Shown here: positions 1 through 11,465 of the stretch, in pieces
Layout: every line of letters starts with the position of its first letter
Numbering within the stretch: position 1 is the first letter of the stretch
Assembly (NCBI RefSeq): GCF_904849725.1
Contig: NC_058519.1
Coordinates: forward strand, 532,774,316 to 532,838,315
Source: Hordeum vulgare subsp. vulgare
Taxonomy: Eukaryota > Streptophyta > Magnoliopsida > Poales > Poaceae
Reading direction: 5' to 3'
DNA: 64,000 nucleotides
Notes under the pieces: model-generated
The model's database searches: none
Told to the model about the DNA's origin: nothing
The model's input: the letters and a program-made list of their open reading frames with translations, nothing else
Made by a program: the position numbers and the translations under genes

Positions 1-714
1 AAGTTTTAGCAATTATGGCAAGTCAAGTACACCCTACACATGCATATCTAAGAGTATAGCAGCGGAATGTAAAACATGCAAGTGTAAAGTAAAGGGAGTA
101 AGGTAGGGAGATCAAACGCAAGAGGCTGACACGGCGATTTTTGGCATGGTCCCGATAGGTGGCACTATCGTACGTCCATGTTACTGGAGACCTCAACCCA
201 CAGAGGGTAATGGCTGTGAGAATCCACGGAGGGCTCCACCCACAAGGGGTCCAAGAAGAAGCGGCCTTGTCTATTCCACCACGGCTTCCGCCCACAGAGG
301 ACTAGCCTCACTCACGGTAGATCTTCACAAAGTAGGCGATCTCCTTGCCCTTACAAACATCTTGGTTCAACTCCACAACACGAAGTAGGAGGCTCCCAAG
401 CGACACCTAACCAATCTAGGAGGCACCACCCTCCAAAAGGTAATAGATATGGTAGGACGATGAACTCCTTTCTCTTGTGCTTCCAAAAATAGTCTCCTCA
501 ACACTTAATCACTCTCTCACAGAATAGGCATTGGTAGGAGAGATTGATTTGGTCGAAAGAAACTTGGGGAGGCTAGAGATCAAGTTTCAAATGGATGGAA
601 TGCAATATCTTGATCTCAACACATGAGTAGGTGGCTCTTTCTCCGAAAAATGAATCTCGCAATGAAGTGTGTGTTCTGATTGCTTCATGTGCGAATGAGA
701 GGTTGGTGGAGGGG

Positions 715-723
715 TATATATAG
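715..723 (-). promoter_or_regulatory. TATA box of LTR G
   Basis: TATATATAG lies in a GC-rich context, about 710 bp inside the LTR start. The palindrome array lies upstream of it on the minus strand. The same array-then-TATA order is seen in the LTRs of elements E and C. Confidence 0.55.
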
Positions 724-756
724 GCAGCACGCAAAATCCAACCGTTACACCTAAAG

Positions 757-1080
757 TGACCAACTCAGTGACACCAAAGTCATAAACTCGGTGGTACCTA
801 CTTGCATGAAAGGCAGCAACTTTTGAATCTCAGTGAGACCGATATACACAACTCGGCAGAACTAAAAAGGTGGCTAACGATCAGATGGGCCAACTCGGTG
901 ACACCGATACCCAAACTCGTAAATTCCGATTTTGTGTATCGAGGCAACAGAATGTTGGTCACCTGAACTTGGTAGCACCGATGCAGAATCGGTTGTACCA
1001 AAATGGTAGGTTTGGCTACGGTTTTGTGTAGGTTGAAAATCGGTAGGGCCCAATCTGAAAACTAGGTGGCATCGATTTTG
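757..1080 (-). repeat. Imperfect palindrome array in LTR G (CTCGGTGnCACCGA type)
   Basis: Variants of a CGGT-spacer-ACCG motif recur at short intervals, for example ACTCGGTGACACCGATACC near 892-910, ACTCGGTGGTACC near 787-799 and CAGTGAGACCGAT near 832-844. Short palindromes dispersed upstream of the TATA box are a described property of Sirevirus LTRs. The consensus here differs from those of elements E and C. Confidence 0.55.
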
Positions 1081-1432
1081 GATATTAGAATTAGGACACA
1101 AGTGTTATGTGGGAAAATGACTGAGTATTTTTGGTGGCTATCTGTGAGCACTTGAGCAACCCTTTCATTTTGATACCTCACACCCTTTTAATAGTATTCG
1201 CTTTCCTATGGACTCAAAAGTGATTTGTCACAAATATAAAATGAAGAGTCATCTTGCTTGAAGCTTGAGCCAATATTATTCCTTTCTTGCACCAAGGGGC
1301 ATCTCCACATAAACCTTTAGCCAATGCATCTTTTGAACTTTTCTTAAATATACTTGTATAGAATCATTAGTACAATGATGCATATGTTGTGATCAATTAT
1401 CAAAACCGCCTTAGGGGGCAATTGTGCTTTCA

Positions 1433-3041
1433 GTTTCATACTTGTGTTTCATTAAGTAAATATAACCATATCTACTCATGTCATCGGTGAAGGTGAGAAA
1501 ATAATGATATCCACCGTGCGCCTCAATGCTCATCGGACCGCACAAATCTGTATGTATGATCTCTAATAAGTCACTTGCTCGCTCCATTGTTCCGGAGAAC
1601 GGAGTTTTGGTCATCTTGCCCAAGAGGCATGGTTCACAAGTGTCAAGTGATTCAAAATCAAGTGACTCCAAAAGTCCATTAGCATGGAGTTTATTCATCT
1701 GTTTTACACCAATATGACCTAAGCAGCAGTGCCACAAGACAGTGCTACTATCATTATCAACTCTACATATTTTGGCATCAATATTATGAACATGTGTGTC
1801 CTCACTATCGAGATTCAATAAGAACAAACACCTCACATTGGTGCATGACCATAAAATATATTACTCATATAAATAGAACAACCATTATTTTGTGATTTAA
1901 ATGAGTAACCATCTCTCAATAAACAAGATCTAGCTATAATGTTCATGCTTAACGCACGCACTAAATAACAATTATTCAGGTTCATCACTAATCCCGATGG
2001 TAATTGAAGTGAGAGCGTGCCGACGGCGATCTCATCAACCTTGGAACCATTTCCCACGCGCATCGCCACTTCGTCCTTCGCCAACCTCCCTCTATTCCGT
2101 ACTTCCTGCTTTGAGTTGCAAATGTGAGCAATCGAACCGGTATAAAATATAAAGGCACTACAACGACAGTTGGTGAGGTACGCACCAGTAACATGTATAT
2201 CATATATACCTTGTTTGGTGTTGGCCGCCTTCGTGTCGGCGAGATACTTAGGGCAGTTCCGCTTCCAGTGACCAGTCCCCTTGCAATGAAAGCACTCAGT
2301 TTCTGGCTTGGGTCCAACTTTGGGTTTCTTCATGGGAGGGGCAAATACATGCCAATATTCTTGGAGTTACCCTTCTTGCCCTTGCCATTTTTCTTGAAAC
2401 TACTAGTTTTATTGACCATCAATACTTGATGTTCTTTCTGAATTTCTAACTAAGCGACTTTCAGCATCCCAAAAATCTCGACGACTGATTTATTAATCCC
2501 TTGCATGTTATAGTTCAACACAAAGCCTTTATAGCTAGGTGGTAGTGATTGAAGAACTCTATCAACGATTGGCTCTGGCGGGAGAATAATTCCCAATTCA
2601 GCCAAACGGTTGGAATACCCACACATTTTAAGTATGTGTTCACTCACAAACCCGTTCTCCTCCATTTTGCAAGCATAGAACTTATCGGATGTCTATACCT
2701 CTCGATCCGGGCATTCTTTTCAAAAATGAACTTCAACTCCTGGAACATATCATACGCTCCATGACGTTCAAAACGTCTTTAAGTCCCGGTTCTAAGCCAT
2801 ACAAAATTGCACATTGGACTACTGAGTAGTCATCCACACGCGAGTCTAGACGTTCATAACATCTTCAGTCGACGGTTGGGGGTGCATCACCAAACGGTGC
2901 ATCAAGGACATAAGACTTTTGGGAAACCGTGAGGACAATCTTCAGATTTTGGGCCCAGTCTAAAAAGTTACTTTCATCATATTTTAGTTTGGCTCTCTCT
3001 AGGAATGCATTAAAATTCAGGGGTACTACTGCACGAGCCAT
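1433..3041 (-). pseudogene. Copia gag to integrase remnant of element F
   Basis: The reading starts at an ATG on the minus strand at 3041 (MARAVVPLNFNAFL) and matches, piece by piece, the gag of element D. A CCHC zinc knuckle (CFHCKGTGHWKRNC) lies near 2255-2300. The aspartic-protease segment, the gag-pre-integrase segment and the start of the integrase core (HTDLCGPMS, then FTDDMSRYGYIYL) follow. The frame is broken in several places, so open segments lie at 2450-2665, 1833-2333 and 1411-1836. At 1433 the frame runs into LTR G just after the YLMKHKYE motif. It is a dead partial copy. Confidence 0.85.
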
Positions 3042-4288
3042 TGATCTACAACATAAATTTGCAAAGATTACTTAGACTATTGTTCAAGATAATGAGTCCA
3101 GTTAATCATATTACTAAAAACTCCCACTCAAATTGACATCCCTCTAGTCATTCGAGTGATAGATGATCCAAATCCACCAACCCAAGTCTGATCATCACGT
3201 GAGATCAGCTGGTTTCAATGGTGAACATCTTCATGTTGATCATATCTACTATATGACTCATGTTCGACCTTTCGGTCTCTTGTGTTCCGTGTCCATGTCT
3301 GTACATGCTAGGCTCGTCAAGTTTAACCTGAGTGTTCCGCATGTGCAAACGAGTCATGCATCCGTTGTATGTGAACGTAGAGTCTATCACACCCGATCAT
3401 CACGTGGTGACTCGAAACGACGAACTTTCGCAACGGTGCACACTCGGGGAGAACACAATTTGATCTTGAAATTTTAGTGAGGGATCACCTTATAATTCTA
3501 CCATCGTCCTAAGCAAAACAAGGTGCATAAAAGGATTAACATCACATGCAAATCATAAATGAAATGATATGGCCATGATCTTGTGCTTTTGATCTCCATA
3601 TCTAAAGCACCGACATGATATCCATCTTCACCGACATAACACCATGATCTCCATCATTGCGTTGTCATCAAGGTTGTCGCGCCAACCATGCTTGTACTAC
3701 TATTGCTACCATTTAGCAACAAAGTAAAACATTACATAACGCTTAATTATTGACACGCAGGTCATACAATAATTAAAGACAACCCTATGGCTCCTATCGG
3801 TTGCGTAGCATTGACATGCAAGTCGATATTAACTATTACAACATGATCATCTCATACATCAAATATATATCATCATGTTTTTGGCCATATCATATCACAA
3901 CATACCCTGCAAAAACAAGTTAGACGACCTTTAATTTGTTGTTGCATGTTTTACGTGGCTGCTATGGGTATCTTGCAAGAACGCTTCTTACCTACACAAA
4001 ACCACAACGGTGGTATGAAAGTTCCTATTTAACCTTCTACAAGGACTGCCTCTGTCGAATCCGATTCAACTAAAGTAGGAGAGACAAACACTCGCCAGCC
4101 ATCTTTATGCAACAAGTTGCATGTCAGTCGATGGAACCGGTCTCTTGTACGTGGACGAGTAAGGTTGGTCCGGGCCGCTTCATCCCACAATACCGATGAA
4201 TCAAGAAAAGACTAAGGAGAGAAGCAATCTGAATATCAACACCCACAAACTCCTTTGTGTTCTACTCGAGATGTCATCTACACATAGA

Positions 4289-4304
4289 CCTAGCTCTGAT
4301 ATCA
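4289..4304 (-). other. Primer-binding site of element F
   Basis: On the minus strand TGATATCAGAGCTAG follows the LTR end directly. It differs by one base from TGGTATCAGAGC, the stretch complementary to the 3' end of initiator tRNA-Met. Confidence 0.7.
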
Positions 4305-4305
4305 C

Positions 4306-5461
4306 TGTTGGGGAACGTTGCATGGGAATCGAAATAAAATCCTACGCACATACAAGATCTATCCGTGGTGATGACCATCTACGAGAGGAGAGATTCGATC
4401 CACATACCCTTGTAGAACGCTAAGCGGGAAACGTTAAGAAACGCGGTTGATGTAGTCGAACGTCTTTGCGATTCGAATCGCAAGTCGTCCTGCGATCCAA
4501 TCACGATCTAGTGTCGAACGGATGACACCTCCGTGTTCATCACACGTACAGCTCGATGACGATCTCCACCTCCTTAATCCAGCAAGCGAGGGTGGAGAGG
4601 TAGATTAGTTCTCCCGCAGCACAACGGCGTGGTGGCGGTGGTGGTGAACTAATCCGGCACAACTTCGTCGAGCTCTAGCAAACTAATCTTGAGGAAGAAG
4701 ACGATCTATGGAGAAGTGGGCATCATGTGGTTTTTTAGGTGGTGGCTGCCCTCAAAACCTCCACTATATATAGGAGCATCAGTTAATCCCGTATGTTGTT
4801 CCCTTTGTCTATCGGTATGTTACTTGCCCGAGATACAATCGTCGGTATCTGCATACCTAGTTCAGTCTCGTTACAAGCAAGTCTTTCTTACTCGTTCTGT
4901 AATACAAGATCCCAAGCTTCTTGTGATGTTGTATTACCGAGTGGGCCCTAGAGATACCTCTTCGTCATACGGAGTGACAAATCCCATTCTCGATCCATGC
5001 CAACCCAACGGACAACCTCGGAGATACCTGTAGAGCACCTTTATAGTCACCCGGTTACGTTGTGATGTTTTATACACACAAGGCATTATGTCGGTGTCCG
5101 GAGTTGCATGATCTCGTGGTCATGGGAACAAATACTTATACATGCAGAAAACAATAGCAATAAACTAACACGGTCATATGCTACGTTCATAGTTTGGGTC
5201 TTATCCATCGCATCATTCTCCTAATGATGTGATCCCATTATCAAATGACAACTCATGTCTATGGCCACGAAACCTTGACCATCTTTGATCAATGAGATAG
5301 TCCTATAGAGGCTCACTAGGGACAGTGTGTTGTCCATGTATCCACACCTATATTTGAGTTTCCAATCAATACAATTCTAGCATGGATAATAAACGATTAT
5401 CATGAACAAGGAAATATAATAATCAAAACTTTATTATTGCCTCTAGGGCATATTTCCAACA
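4306..5461 (-). repeat. 5' LTR of element F (short 1,156-bp subtype)
   Basis: The LTR runs TGTTGG...CCAACA on both strands. The first ~700 bp on the minus strand resemble the U3 of D. At about 4777, beside the TATA box (CTATATATAG near 4763-4773, minus), it loses about 640 bp that D has upstream of its own TATA box. Its R/U5 is largely different, and similarity returns only in the last ~60 bp (TGCAACGTTCCCCAACA). It is either a distinct subfamily or a recombinant LTR. Confidence 0.8.
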
Positions 5462-5606
5462 CCAAGGACATAATTTGTTTCAGCATGCTCAATTTCTTTA
5501 GCTCTAGCAAGTTGTCCATCAAGAAATTCACCTAGCATCATCATAAGCATCATTCATACCAGAGGTAGCGTCATCAATAACTTGTGACATATCAGGATTA
5601 ATAGCA
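5462..5606 (-). pseudogene. Gag fragment of Gypsy element B, stranded between Copia F and Copia D
   Basis: Minus-strand translation reads PHAINPDMSQVIDD, then after a frame break GEFLDGQLARAKEIEHAE. It continues the gag fragment at 26730-26898, whose C-terminal end (ATPPPH) lies across the D insertion. It is a remnant of a Gypsy gag N-terminal region. Confidence 0.6.
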
Positions 5607-5611
5607 TGTGG
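5607..5611. repeat. Target-site duplication of element D, left copy (TGTGG)
   Basis: TGTGG immediately precedes the LTR start at 5612 and recurs at 26725-26729 after the 3' LTR. This proves D is a single insertion spanning both halves. Confidence 0.9.
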
Positions 5612-7247
5612 TGTTGGAAATATGCCCTAGAGGCAATGATAAATAGTTATTACTATATTTCCAGTTACAAGATAATCATTTATTATCCATGTTATAATTG
5701 TGTTGAATGAAAACATAGATACATGTGTGGATACATAGACAAAACAATGTCCCTAGCAAGCCTCTAGTTGGCTAGCCAATTGATCAAGGATAGTCAAGGT
5801 TTTCTGACTATGTGCAAGTGTTTTCACTTGATAACTGAATCAAATCATTAGGAGAATCATGTGATGGACTAGACCCAAACTATGAACGTAGCGTATTGAT
5901 CGTGTCATTTTATTGCTATTTTTTTATGCGTGTCAAGTATTTATTCCTATGACCATGAGATCATATAACTCACTGGCACCATAGGAATACCTTGTGTGTA
6001 TCAAACATCACAACGTAACTGGGTGACTATAAAGATGCTCTACATGTATCTTCGAAGGTTTTCGTTGAGTTAGTATGGATCAAGACTGGGATTTGTCACT
6101 CCGTGTGACGGAGAGGTATCTCTGGGCCCACTCGGTAATACAACACCACACACAAGCCTTGCAAGCAATGTGACTAAGTGTAAGTCACGGGATCTTGTGT
6201 TACTGAACGAGTAAAGAGACTTGCCGGTAACGAGATTCAAATGGGTATGCGGATACCGACGATCGAATCTCGAGCAAGTAACATACCGAAGGACAAATGG
6301 AATGACATACGGGATTATATGAATCCTTGGCACTGAGGTTCAACTGATAAGATCTTCGGAGAATATGTAGGATCTAATATGGGAATCCAGGTCCCGCTAT
6401 TGGATATTGACTGAGGAGTGTCTCGGGTCATGTCTACATAGTTCTCGAACCCGCAGGGTCTGCACACTTAAGGTTCGATGATGTTTTAGTATAGTTGAGT
6501 TATATGTGTGGTTACCAAATATTGTTCAAAGTCCCGTATGAGATCATGGACGTCACGAGGGTCTCCGAAATGGTACGGAGACAAAGATTGATATATAGGA
6601 TGGTTTTATTTGGTCACTGGAAAGTTCCGAGCATTACCGGCAGTGTACGGGAGTGACGAATGGGTTCGGGGTGTTTACCGGGAGGGGCCCACACACCCGG
6701 GAGTGAGCCCAAGGCCCTAGGGTGGCGCACCAAGTCCTTATTGGGCTGATGGAGTCAGCCCAAGAGGGCCATGGCGCCACATAAGAAAATACCAAAAGAA
6801 AAGAAGAAGAAAAAGGAAAGAGGGAGGTGGGAAGGAAGAGGAGGACTCCTCCTTCCCAAACCGAATTGGAGGAGGAGTCCTCCTCCTCCTGGTGGCCGAC
6901 GCACCTTGGGGCCCTTGTGCCCCAAGGCTAGCCCCTCCCCTACTCCTATACATAGTGGTGGTTTAGGGCTCTTTGAGACACAACTTTGCCACGTGCAACT
7001 CTAGCCTATTCCACATAGTTTTACCTCTAGATCGGATTTCTGCGGAGCTCGCTTGAAGCCCTGCAGGAGTAGATCATCACCACCACCGGAGCGTCGTCAG
7101 GCTGCCGGAGAACTCATCTACTTCTCCGTCTTGCTTGCTGGATCAAGAAGGCTGGGATCATCGTTGAGCTGTTCGTGTGTTGAACGCGGAGGTGTCGTCC
7201 ATTGGGCACTAGATCGGAACGGATCGTGGGACGGATCACGAGATGGT
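5612..7247 (+). repeat. 5' LTR of element D, first part
   Basis: The LTR starts TGTTGGAAATATGCCCTAGA and is collinear with the 3' LTR at 24893. A TATA region near 6942-6960 has decayed (TATACATAG against TATATATAG in the 3' LTR). It stops at the insertion point of E at 7247. Confidence 0.93.
7243..7247. repeat. Target-site duplication of element E, left copy (ATGGT)
   Basis: ATGGT lies left of E and ACGGT (19403-19407) right of it. The undisturbed 3' LTR of D reads GAGACGGTTCGTGG at the matching place near 26519-26532. So ACGGT is ancestral and the left copy has had one C to T change. Confidence 0.85.
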
Positions 7248-8690
7248 TGAAAGGATCGATATGGTTGACTAGAGGGGGGTGAATAGGCAACTACCAATTT
7301 TTAGCTTTTCTAAATAAATATGGAGTAGCAATCATACAGGTTCACTAACATGGCACTAGGAGGACAACCTATATGATGCTACTTAGTAACGAGTAACGAA
7401 GCACGTAGGAGATACTCTACAATACCAACATATACAAAGTAAAAGTAAGAGATAACCACAAGTGGAACTGATGAAGACAAGGATGTGTTATCGAAGTTCC
7501 TTCCCTTTGACAGGAAGTACGTCTCCGTTGGAGCGGTGTGGAGGCACAATGCTCCCCAATAAGCCACTAGGGCCACCGTATTTTCCTCACGCCCTCGCAC
7601 AATGCAAGGTACCGTGATTCCACTATAGGTGCTCTTGAAGGCGGCGGTCGAACCTTTACAAACAAGGTTGGGGCAATATCCACACAAAGCTTGGAGGCTC
7701 CCAACAAGACCACGGAGCTTCACCACAATGGAATGTGGCTCCTAGGTGACCTCAACCGTCTAGGGTGCTCAACGACCCAAGAGTAACAAGATCCGCAAGG
7801 GATTAGTAGGGGGAATCAAATATTCTTTGGTGGAAGTGTGGATCAAGGCCTTCTCAAGCAATCCCTAGAAAATCAACAAGGTTGATTGGCTAGAGAGAGA
7901 GATCGGGCTAAAATGAGCTTGTGGGGCAACAATGGGGCTTAGAGAGGTCAAAGGTGAGCTCAAGGAAGAAGGAGATGCATTTATATAGTAGGTGGGGCAG
8001 ATCCAACCGTTACCCACCTACCACATAAATGCACGAGCGGTACTACCGCTCCTGGGAGCGGTACTACCGCTCAGCTCCTCACCAACCACGGTAGTACCGG
8101 GGGGTACTACCGCGCCACCCCCTCAGTGGGAAAGTATGCGAGAAAAGGTCAGTCGGTGCGGTAGTAAAATAATACTACCGCACTGAGGGTGGTAGTACCG
8201 CCCTTGGAGCGGTAGTAAAAAACTACTACCATTCTTCGGGTGGTAGTACCACTCGTGGAGCGGTAGTAAAAGTTTACTACCGCACCTGGGATGGTAGTAC
8301 CGCTCCTGGAGCGGTAGTAAAAAATTACTACCGCTCTGAGAGCGGTACTACCGCTGTGCCAGCGGTACTACCGCTTACCCTTTTTCATATAGGCAAGGCA
8401 AATACAATGGTGCTCCATTGAGGCTAAAATATGGGTGGGTGCATGAGGTGTGTGCGTGAAGATTCCACCCAAACCTTTCCGACGCGGACCCCCTCTTGGT
8501 ACGAAGACTTTCTTATGACTCAAACTAGGAAGAGAAATGCAGAACAAAATCCGTCTTCGAGATCCTCCGAGGGGCGTCGAGTCATCTTGTGCCTAAAGGA
8601 GAATATTCTGAAATGCTCAGGACACAAGATTAGTCCGCACAACAATTGTCATCAATCACTAAAACCACTTAGGAGAAATATGCCCTAACA
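7248..8690 (-). repeat. 3' LTR of element E
   Basis: It has the same termini and order as 17970-19402. A TATA box (CTATATAAAT on the minus strand) lies at 7979-7988. Palindrome units GAGCGGTACTACCGCTC and relatives fill about 8035-8380. Copy number of the palindrome units differs from the 5' LTR: it lacks one 20-bp unit near 8040 and has one extra block near 8291-8330. Confidence 0.92.
8035..8380. repeat. GCGGTA-TACCGC palindrome array, 3' LTR of E
   Basis: About a dozen units of GCGGTA(C/G)TACCGC and its AGCGGTAGTAAAA / TTTTACTACCGCT split form occur, many able to fold as hairpins. They lie just upstream of the TATA box on the minus strand. Confidence 0.8.
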
Positions 8691-8708
8691 ATCTCCTCCT
8701 TTTTGGTG
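8691..8708 (-). other. Polypurine tract of element E
   Basis: The minus strand reads AAAAAGGAGGAGAT directly before the LTR start TGTTAGGG. Further purine blocks of the same kind (AGGGGGAG or AAGGGGGAGA on the minus strand) occur at about 8836-8845, 9146-9156 and 11783-11792, the multiple-PPT arrangement described for Sireviruses. Confidence 0.7.
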
Positions 8709-9407
8709 GATTGATGACAATGTTGGATTTGCACAAAGAAATAGAGATAGGCATATGCAAACTTCAAAGATATCACAAGGGGGGGGCTAGTTTCCTTTGG
8801 GTATGTGCATACCAACAACTAACCACAGAGAGAACACTCCCCCTAGATTATATAGACTAAGCCATACTTACTACATACGTACAAGAGATGAAGAATATTG
8901 AAGCATGGCAAAGCATGTGAGCAAAGGAATACTGGCACAAGATACTATGTCTCACAGGTTAAAAATAAAATGATAATACTAATAATACCGAGACAGAAGA
9001 TAAGCAAGATAAAACATATATCTCACAATAAGATAGGATCTGACGACTCAGTCTCAACCATAAAGCAAAAGTAGCGAATGAAAGCAACAAAGTTTTCTCA
9101 AACCAACAGACCAGAAAAACTAGAGAACAAGAAAATCCTACGCTCTCTCCCCCTTTGGCATCGAAACTCCAAAAAGGCAGAGAGGAGCCCTAACACCCAG
9201 GTGGTAGAAACATCAGTCGGTGTCCTCCTCATCACGATACTCCTCATCGGAGCCATCGTCAGTGTCCTCCTCCTCCTCAGATGCAGCCCACTGAAGATGA
9301 TGCTTCTCCATCCATGCCGCCTCGGGGGTGATCTCAGTCTCAGAACAGCTGGAGAAGGGTATGTCAAGCTTCCTCATGATCAACTTGTCACGCTCGCGAC
9401 TCTCCTT

Positions 9408-10611
9408 CTAAGCAACATGTGTGTTGTACTGGCCCTTGGCCTGCATACAGAACAGGGTCTTCATCCTGTCAGTGAGCCGTGTGGCCCAAGACGGTGCCGC
9501 AGCTGTGTGGGAACCCTCACCCTGTCTAGGAGCCGCTGGAGGGGCCTCATCCTCAGCGCCTGGCAGATCGTCATCAGAATCCCTGGGGGCAGCCTGACGC
9601 GAGGAGGTGTTGGCCCATTTGTCTTTCTGACGCAGCTTGATGGGCTCATGGCGGACCCTATCAGGAGCAACAAACTCAACCTCGGGGAAGAGCTTGGTCC
9701 AAGTAGCCTTGATAAAATAGAAGAGGTAGGGACCGTAGATTGGGACCTTACGGTTAATGACTGCAGAGTAGAGTTCAGTCCACATGACATGAGAAACATC
9801 AAGGGGTTGACACTGACAATTCTTCGCTTTCTGACACAAGAGGAGCATGTGTACCAGGTAGGAGTGCACCTGGTCCTTGTTGCCAACCCTGGGAAACATT
9901 GTGTTGTGAAAGATCTGGTGCATCACATCCAAGAAGGGGTTCATCACATAGGATACCTCGCCAGTGGGGGTGTGCTTCACAGAGAGGTACGGGAGCAGCT
10001 TCTCCTTGGGAGCGGCTTGGTCCTTGGCATGGGGGCGCAAGCCAACAGCAGTAGTGAGGCCCTCATCCCTGACCTGAAGAAGATCCATGAAGTCTTTCCA
10101 GGTAGCAGTCAGCTGCATTCCATTTGTCATCCAAGTCATAGTGCGGGCGTCATCATGGTGAAAGTGCACTGTAGCAAAGAAGTGAGCTACAATGGAAATA
10201 TCAAAATCCTGGTGGAACGAGATGAGGTCTGCAATCTGAAGTTGCTCCACCATAGCAATGGCCTCCCCAAAATAAGTCATGTCCTTCCTCAAATGTTCAA
10301 GATCTATCCACTGCACCAGGACATAGAGGTTCTTCTTTGATCTGAGCACGTCTTCATAGATTAAGAATTGATCGCGAGTCCAGAACTGTTCACCGCCAGG
10401 GAACTCCTCCCTATTGCTGGCATATGTATTGAGCTTGCGACGGTGTTGGAACTCGGCAAGTGGCATAGTGTTCCAGTTGACTCGGGCTTCTTTGGAGGAG
10501 GCTTCTTGAAAAAGCGCTTGGGGGCATTGGAGCCTTCAGACGGATCAGAGGAAGGGCGCTTGGAGCTGGCAGTGCAAGACGGGTTGGAACGACGGGAACC
10601 ACCACGTGGGA
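9408..10611 (-). pseudogene. Env-position ORF of element E ('putative plant transposon protein'-like)
   Basis: An open frame of 352 codons (10466 to 9408) lies between RNase H and the 3' LTR, where Sireviruses carry their third gene. It reads FWTRDQFLIYEDVL, FHQDFDISIVAHFF, WTELYSAVINRKVPIYGPYL and then a hydrophilic Ala/Asp/Glu-rich tail. This resembles the 'putative plant transposon protein' type common in grass genomes. I see no hydrophobic membrane segment, so an envelope role is not supported by sequence. A basic N-terminal extension (KRFFKKPPPKKPE) is open in a neighbouring frame upstream and meets the main frame near 10480-10490 through an apparent 1-nt frameshift; the full protein is therefore broken. 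The antisense 9078-10340 frame is only its shadow. Confidence 0.6.
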
Positions 10612-10727
10612 TACGCAAAACAACACACAAAACACAAAAGAAGGGAGAAACAAGTCAAGACAATGAACAAGAACGACCAAAAACCTCATAAAACACAATA
10701 GATCAGTGTGTGTGCACAAAGGGGAGC

Positions 10728-10882
10728 GGTAGTACCGCAGGTGGAGCGGTAGTAAAATTTTACTACCGCTCTGGGAGCGGTAGTACCGCTTCGGGAGTGG
10801 TAGTAGAATTTTACTACCGCTCTACAAGCGGTAGTACCGCTCCTCGAGCGGTAGTACCGCGCCACGAGGGGCGGTAGTACCG
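10728..10882. repeat. Internal GCGGTA-TACCGC palindrome array, downstream block of element E
   Basis: At least seven units of the same palindrome family as in the LTRs of E are found here (for example GAGCGGTAGTACCGCTTC). They lie between the TATA-like site at 11281-11290 and the env-position ORF. This is outside either LTR. Confidence 0.8.
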
Positions 10883-11280
10883 CACGGGACGGCCTAATCT
10901 CAGATCTAATCAAATTTGACAGGGAAAAACTTGCGGAGTAGATTGAAAACCATAGATCTGGATTGTAAGCAGGCCTAGGCACACACACCACCTATGCAAG
11001 GAATCACAATACCCAAAAAGCTACCATGAACTTCCAATCACGATGCCATGAGATCATATGCCCTATCCCTAGAAGGAATCAACGAACAAAGCATAAGATT
11101 GCAGATGAGGGGCAGTACTGGTGTCCATGGCGCGTGGGGAAGAATCCCACCGGTTGGAATCGGAGGACGACGGCCGGATAGGGAGATCCGGCGATGCCCT
11201 AGGGAAGTTTTTGAGGAGAGGAGAGAGAGAGACAGGGAAGAACTCGGGGCAAATGGGGAAAAAGAAAGGCCTCCCGGCCC

Positions 11281-11290
11281 TTTAAATAGT
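11281..11290 (-). promoter_or_regulatory. TATA-like element inside E, upstream of the env-position ORF
   Basis: The minus strand reads ACTATTTAAAGGGCC with palindrome units directly upstream (11308-11465). This reproduces the palindromes-then-TATA order of the LTR promoter. A separate internal promoter for the third ORF is inferred, not shown. Confidence 0.4.
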
Positions 11291-11307
11291 CCCCTAGGTG
11301 AGGCGGC

Positions 11308-11465
11308 GCGGTAGTACCGCTCTACGTGCGGTAGTACCGCGCCCACAGCGGTAGTAAAAAATTAGTATCGTGCTGGGGGCGGTAGTACCGCATGGTGAGC
11401 GGTAGTACCGCTACCCCAGCGGTAGTAAAATTTTACTACCGTGCTGGGGGCGGTAGTACCGTGCT
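11308..11465. repeat. Internal GCGGTA-TACCGC palindrome array, upstream block of element E
   Basis: Units such as GCGGTAGTACCGCTC and AGCGGTAGTAAAATTTTACT occur seven or more times in 160 bp. They belong to the same family as the arrays in the LTRs and lie between RNase H and the TATA-like site. Confidence 0.8.

Larger units (their letters stand above)
1..1432 (-). mobile_element. Sirevirus-like Copia LTR (element G), 5' LTR or solo LTR cut by the window edge
   Basis: On the minus strand the block begins at 1432 with TGAAAGCACAATTGCCCCCT and continues into GGCGGTTTTGATAATTGAT. This is the same opening layout (TG, short A/T block, GGTTTTGGTAATTGATGACAA) as the LTRs of elements E and C in this window. 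It interrupts the integrase frame of Copia F exactly at 1432/1433, so it is an insertion boundary. It has a minus-strand TATA box and an array of imperfect palindromes. The interior or other LTR would lie left of the window, so an intact element cannot be told from a solo LTR. No coding sequence is recognised here. The family assignment to a Sirevirus is inference from LTR architecture. Confidence 0.7.
1433..5461 (-). mobile_element. Angela/BARE-WIS-type Copia element F, truncated at the left
   Basis: The 5' LTR (4306-5461) begins on the minus strand with TGTTGGAAATATGCCCTAGA. It is followed by a PBS, an untranslated leader (about 3042-4288, no gene seen) and a gag to integrase coding remnant ending abruptly at 1433. 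RT, RNase H and the 3' LTR are missing from the window because LTR G begins there. The right edge abuts a gag fragment of Gypsy B at 5462, so F inserted into B. The left target duplication is not visible. Confidence 0.85.

Noticed and set aside
3163..3477. 104-codon plus-strand frame in the leader of element F
   Set aside because: It lies in untranslated retrotransposon leader on the opposite strand; its reverse also gives only a short frame, and no motif is seen.
8035..8380. Regular short repeats resembling a CRISPR array
   Set aside because: Units are palindromes at uneven spacing with no unique spacers of constant length, lie in a eukaryotic LTR and recur in the paired LTR.
9078..10340. 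Plus-strand open frame of 420 codons
   Set aside because: It is the antisense shadow of the env-position ORF of element E, with no recognisable protein motif.
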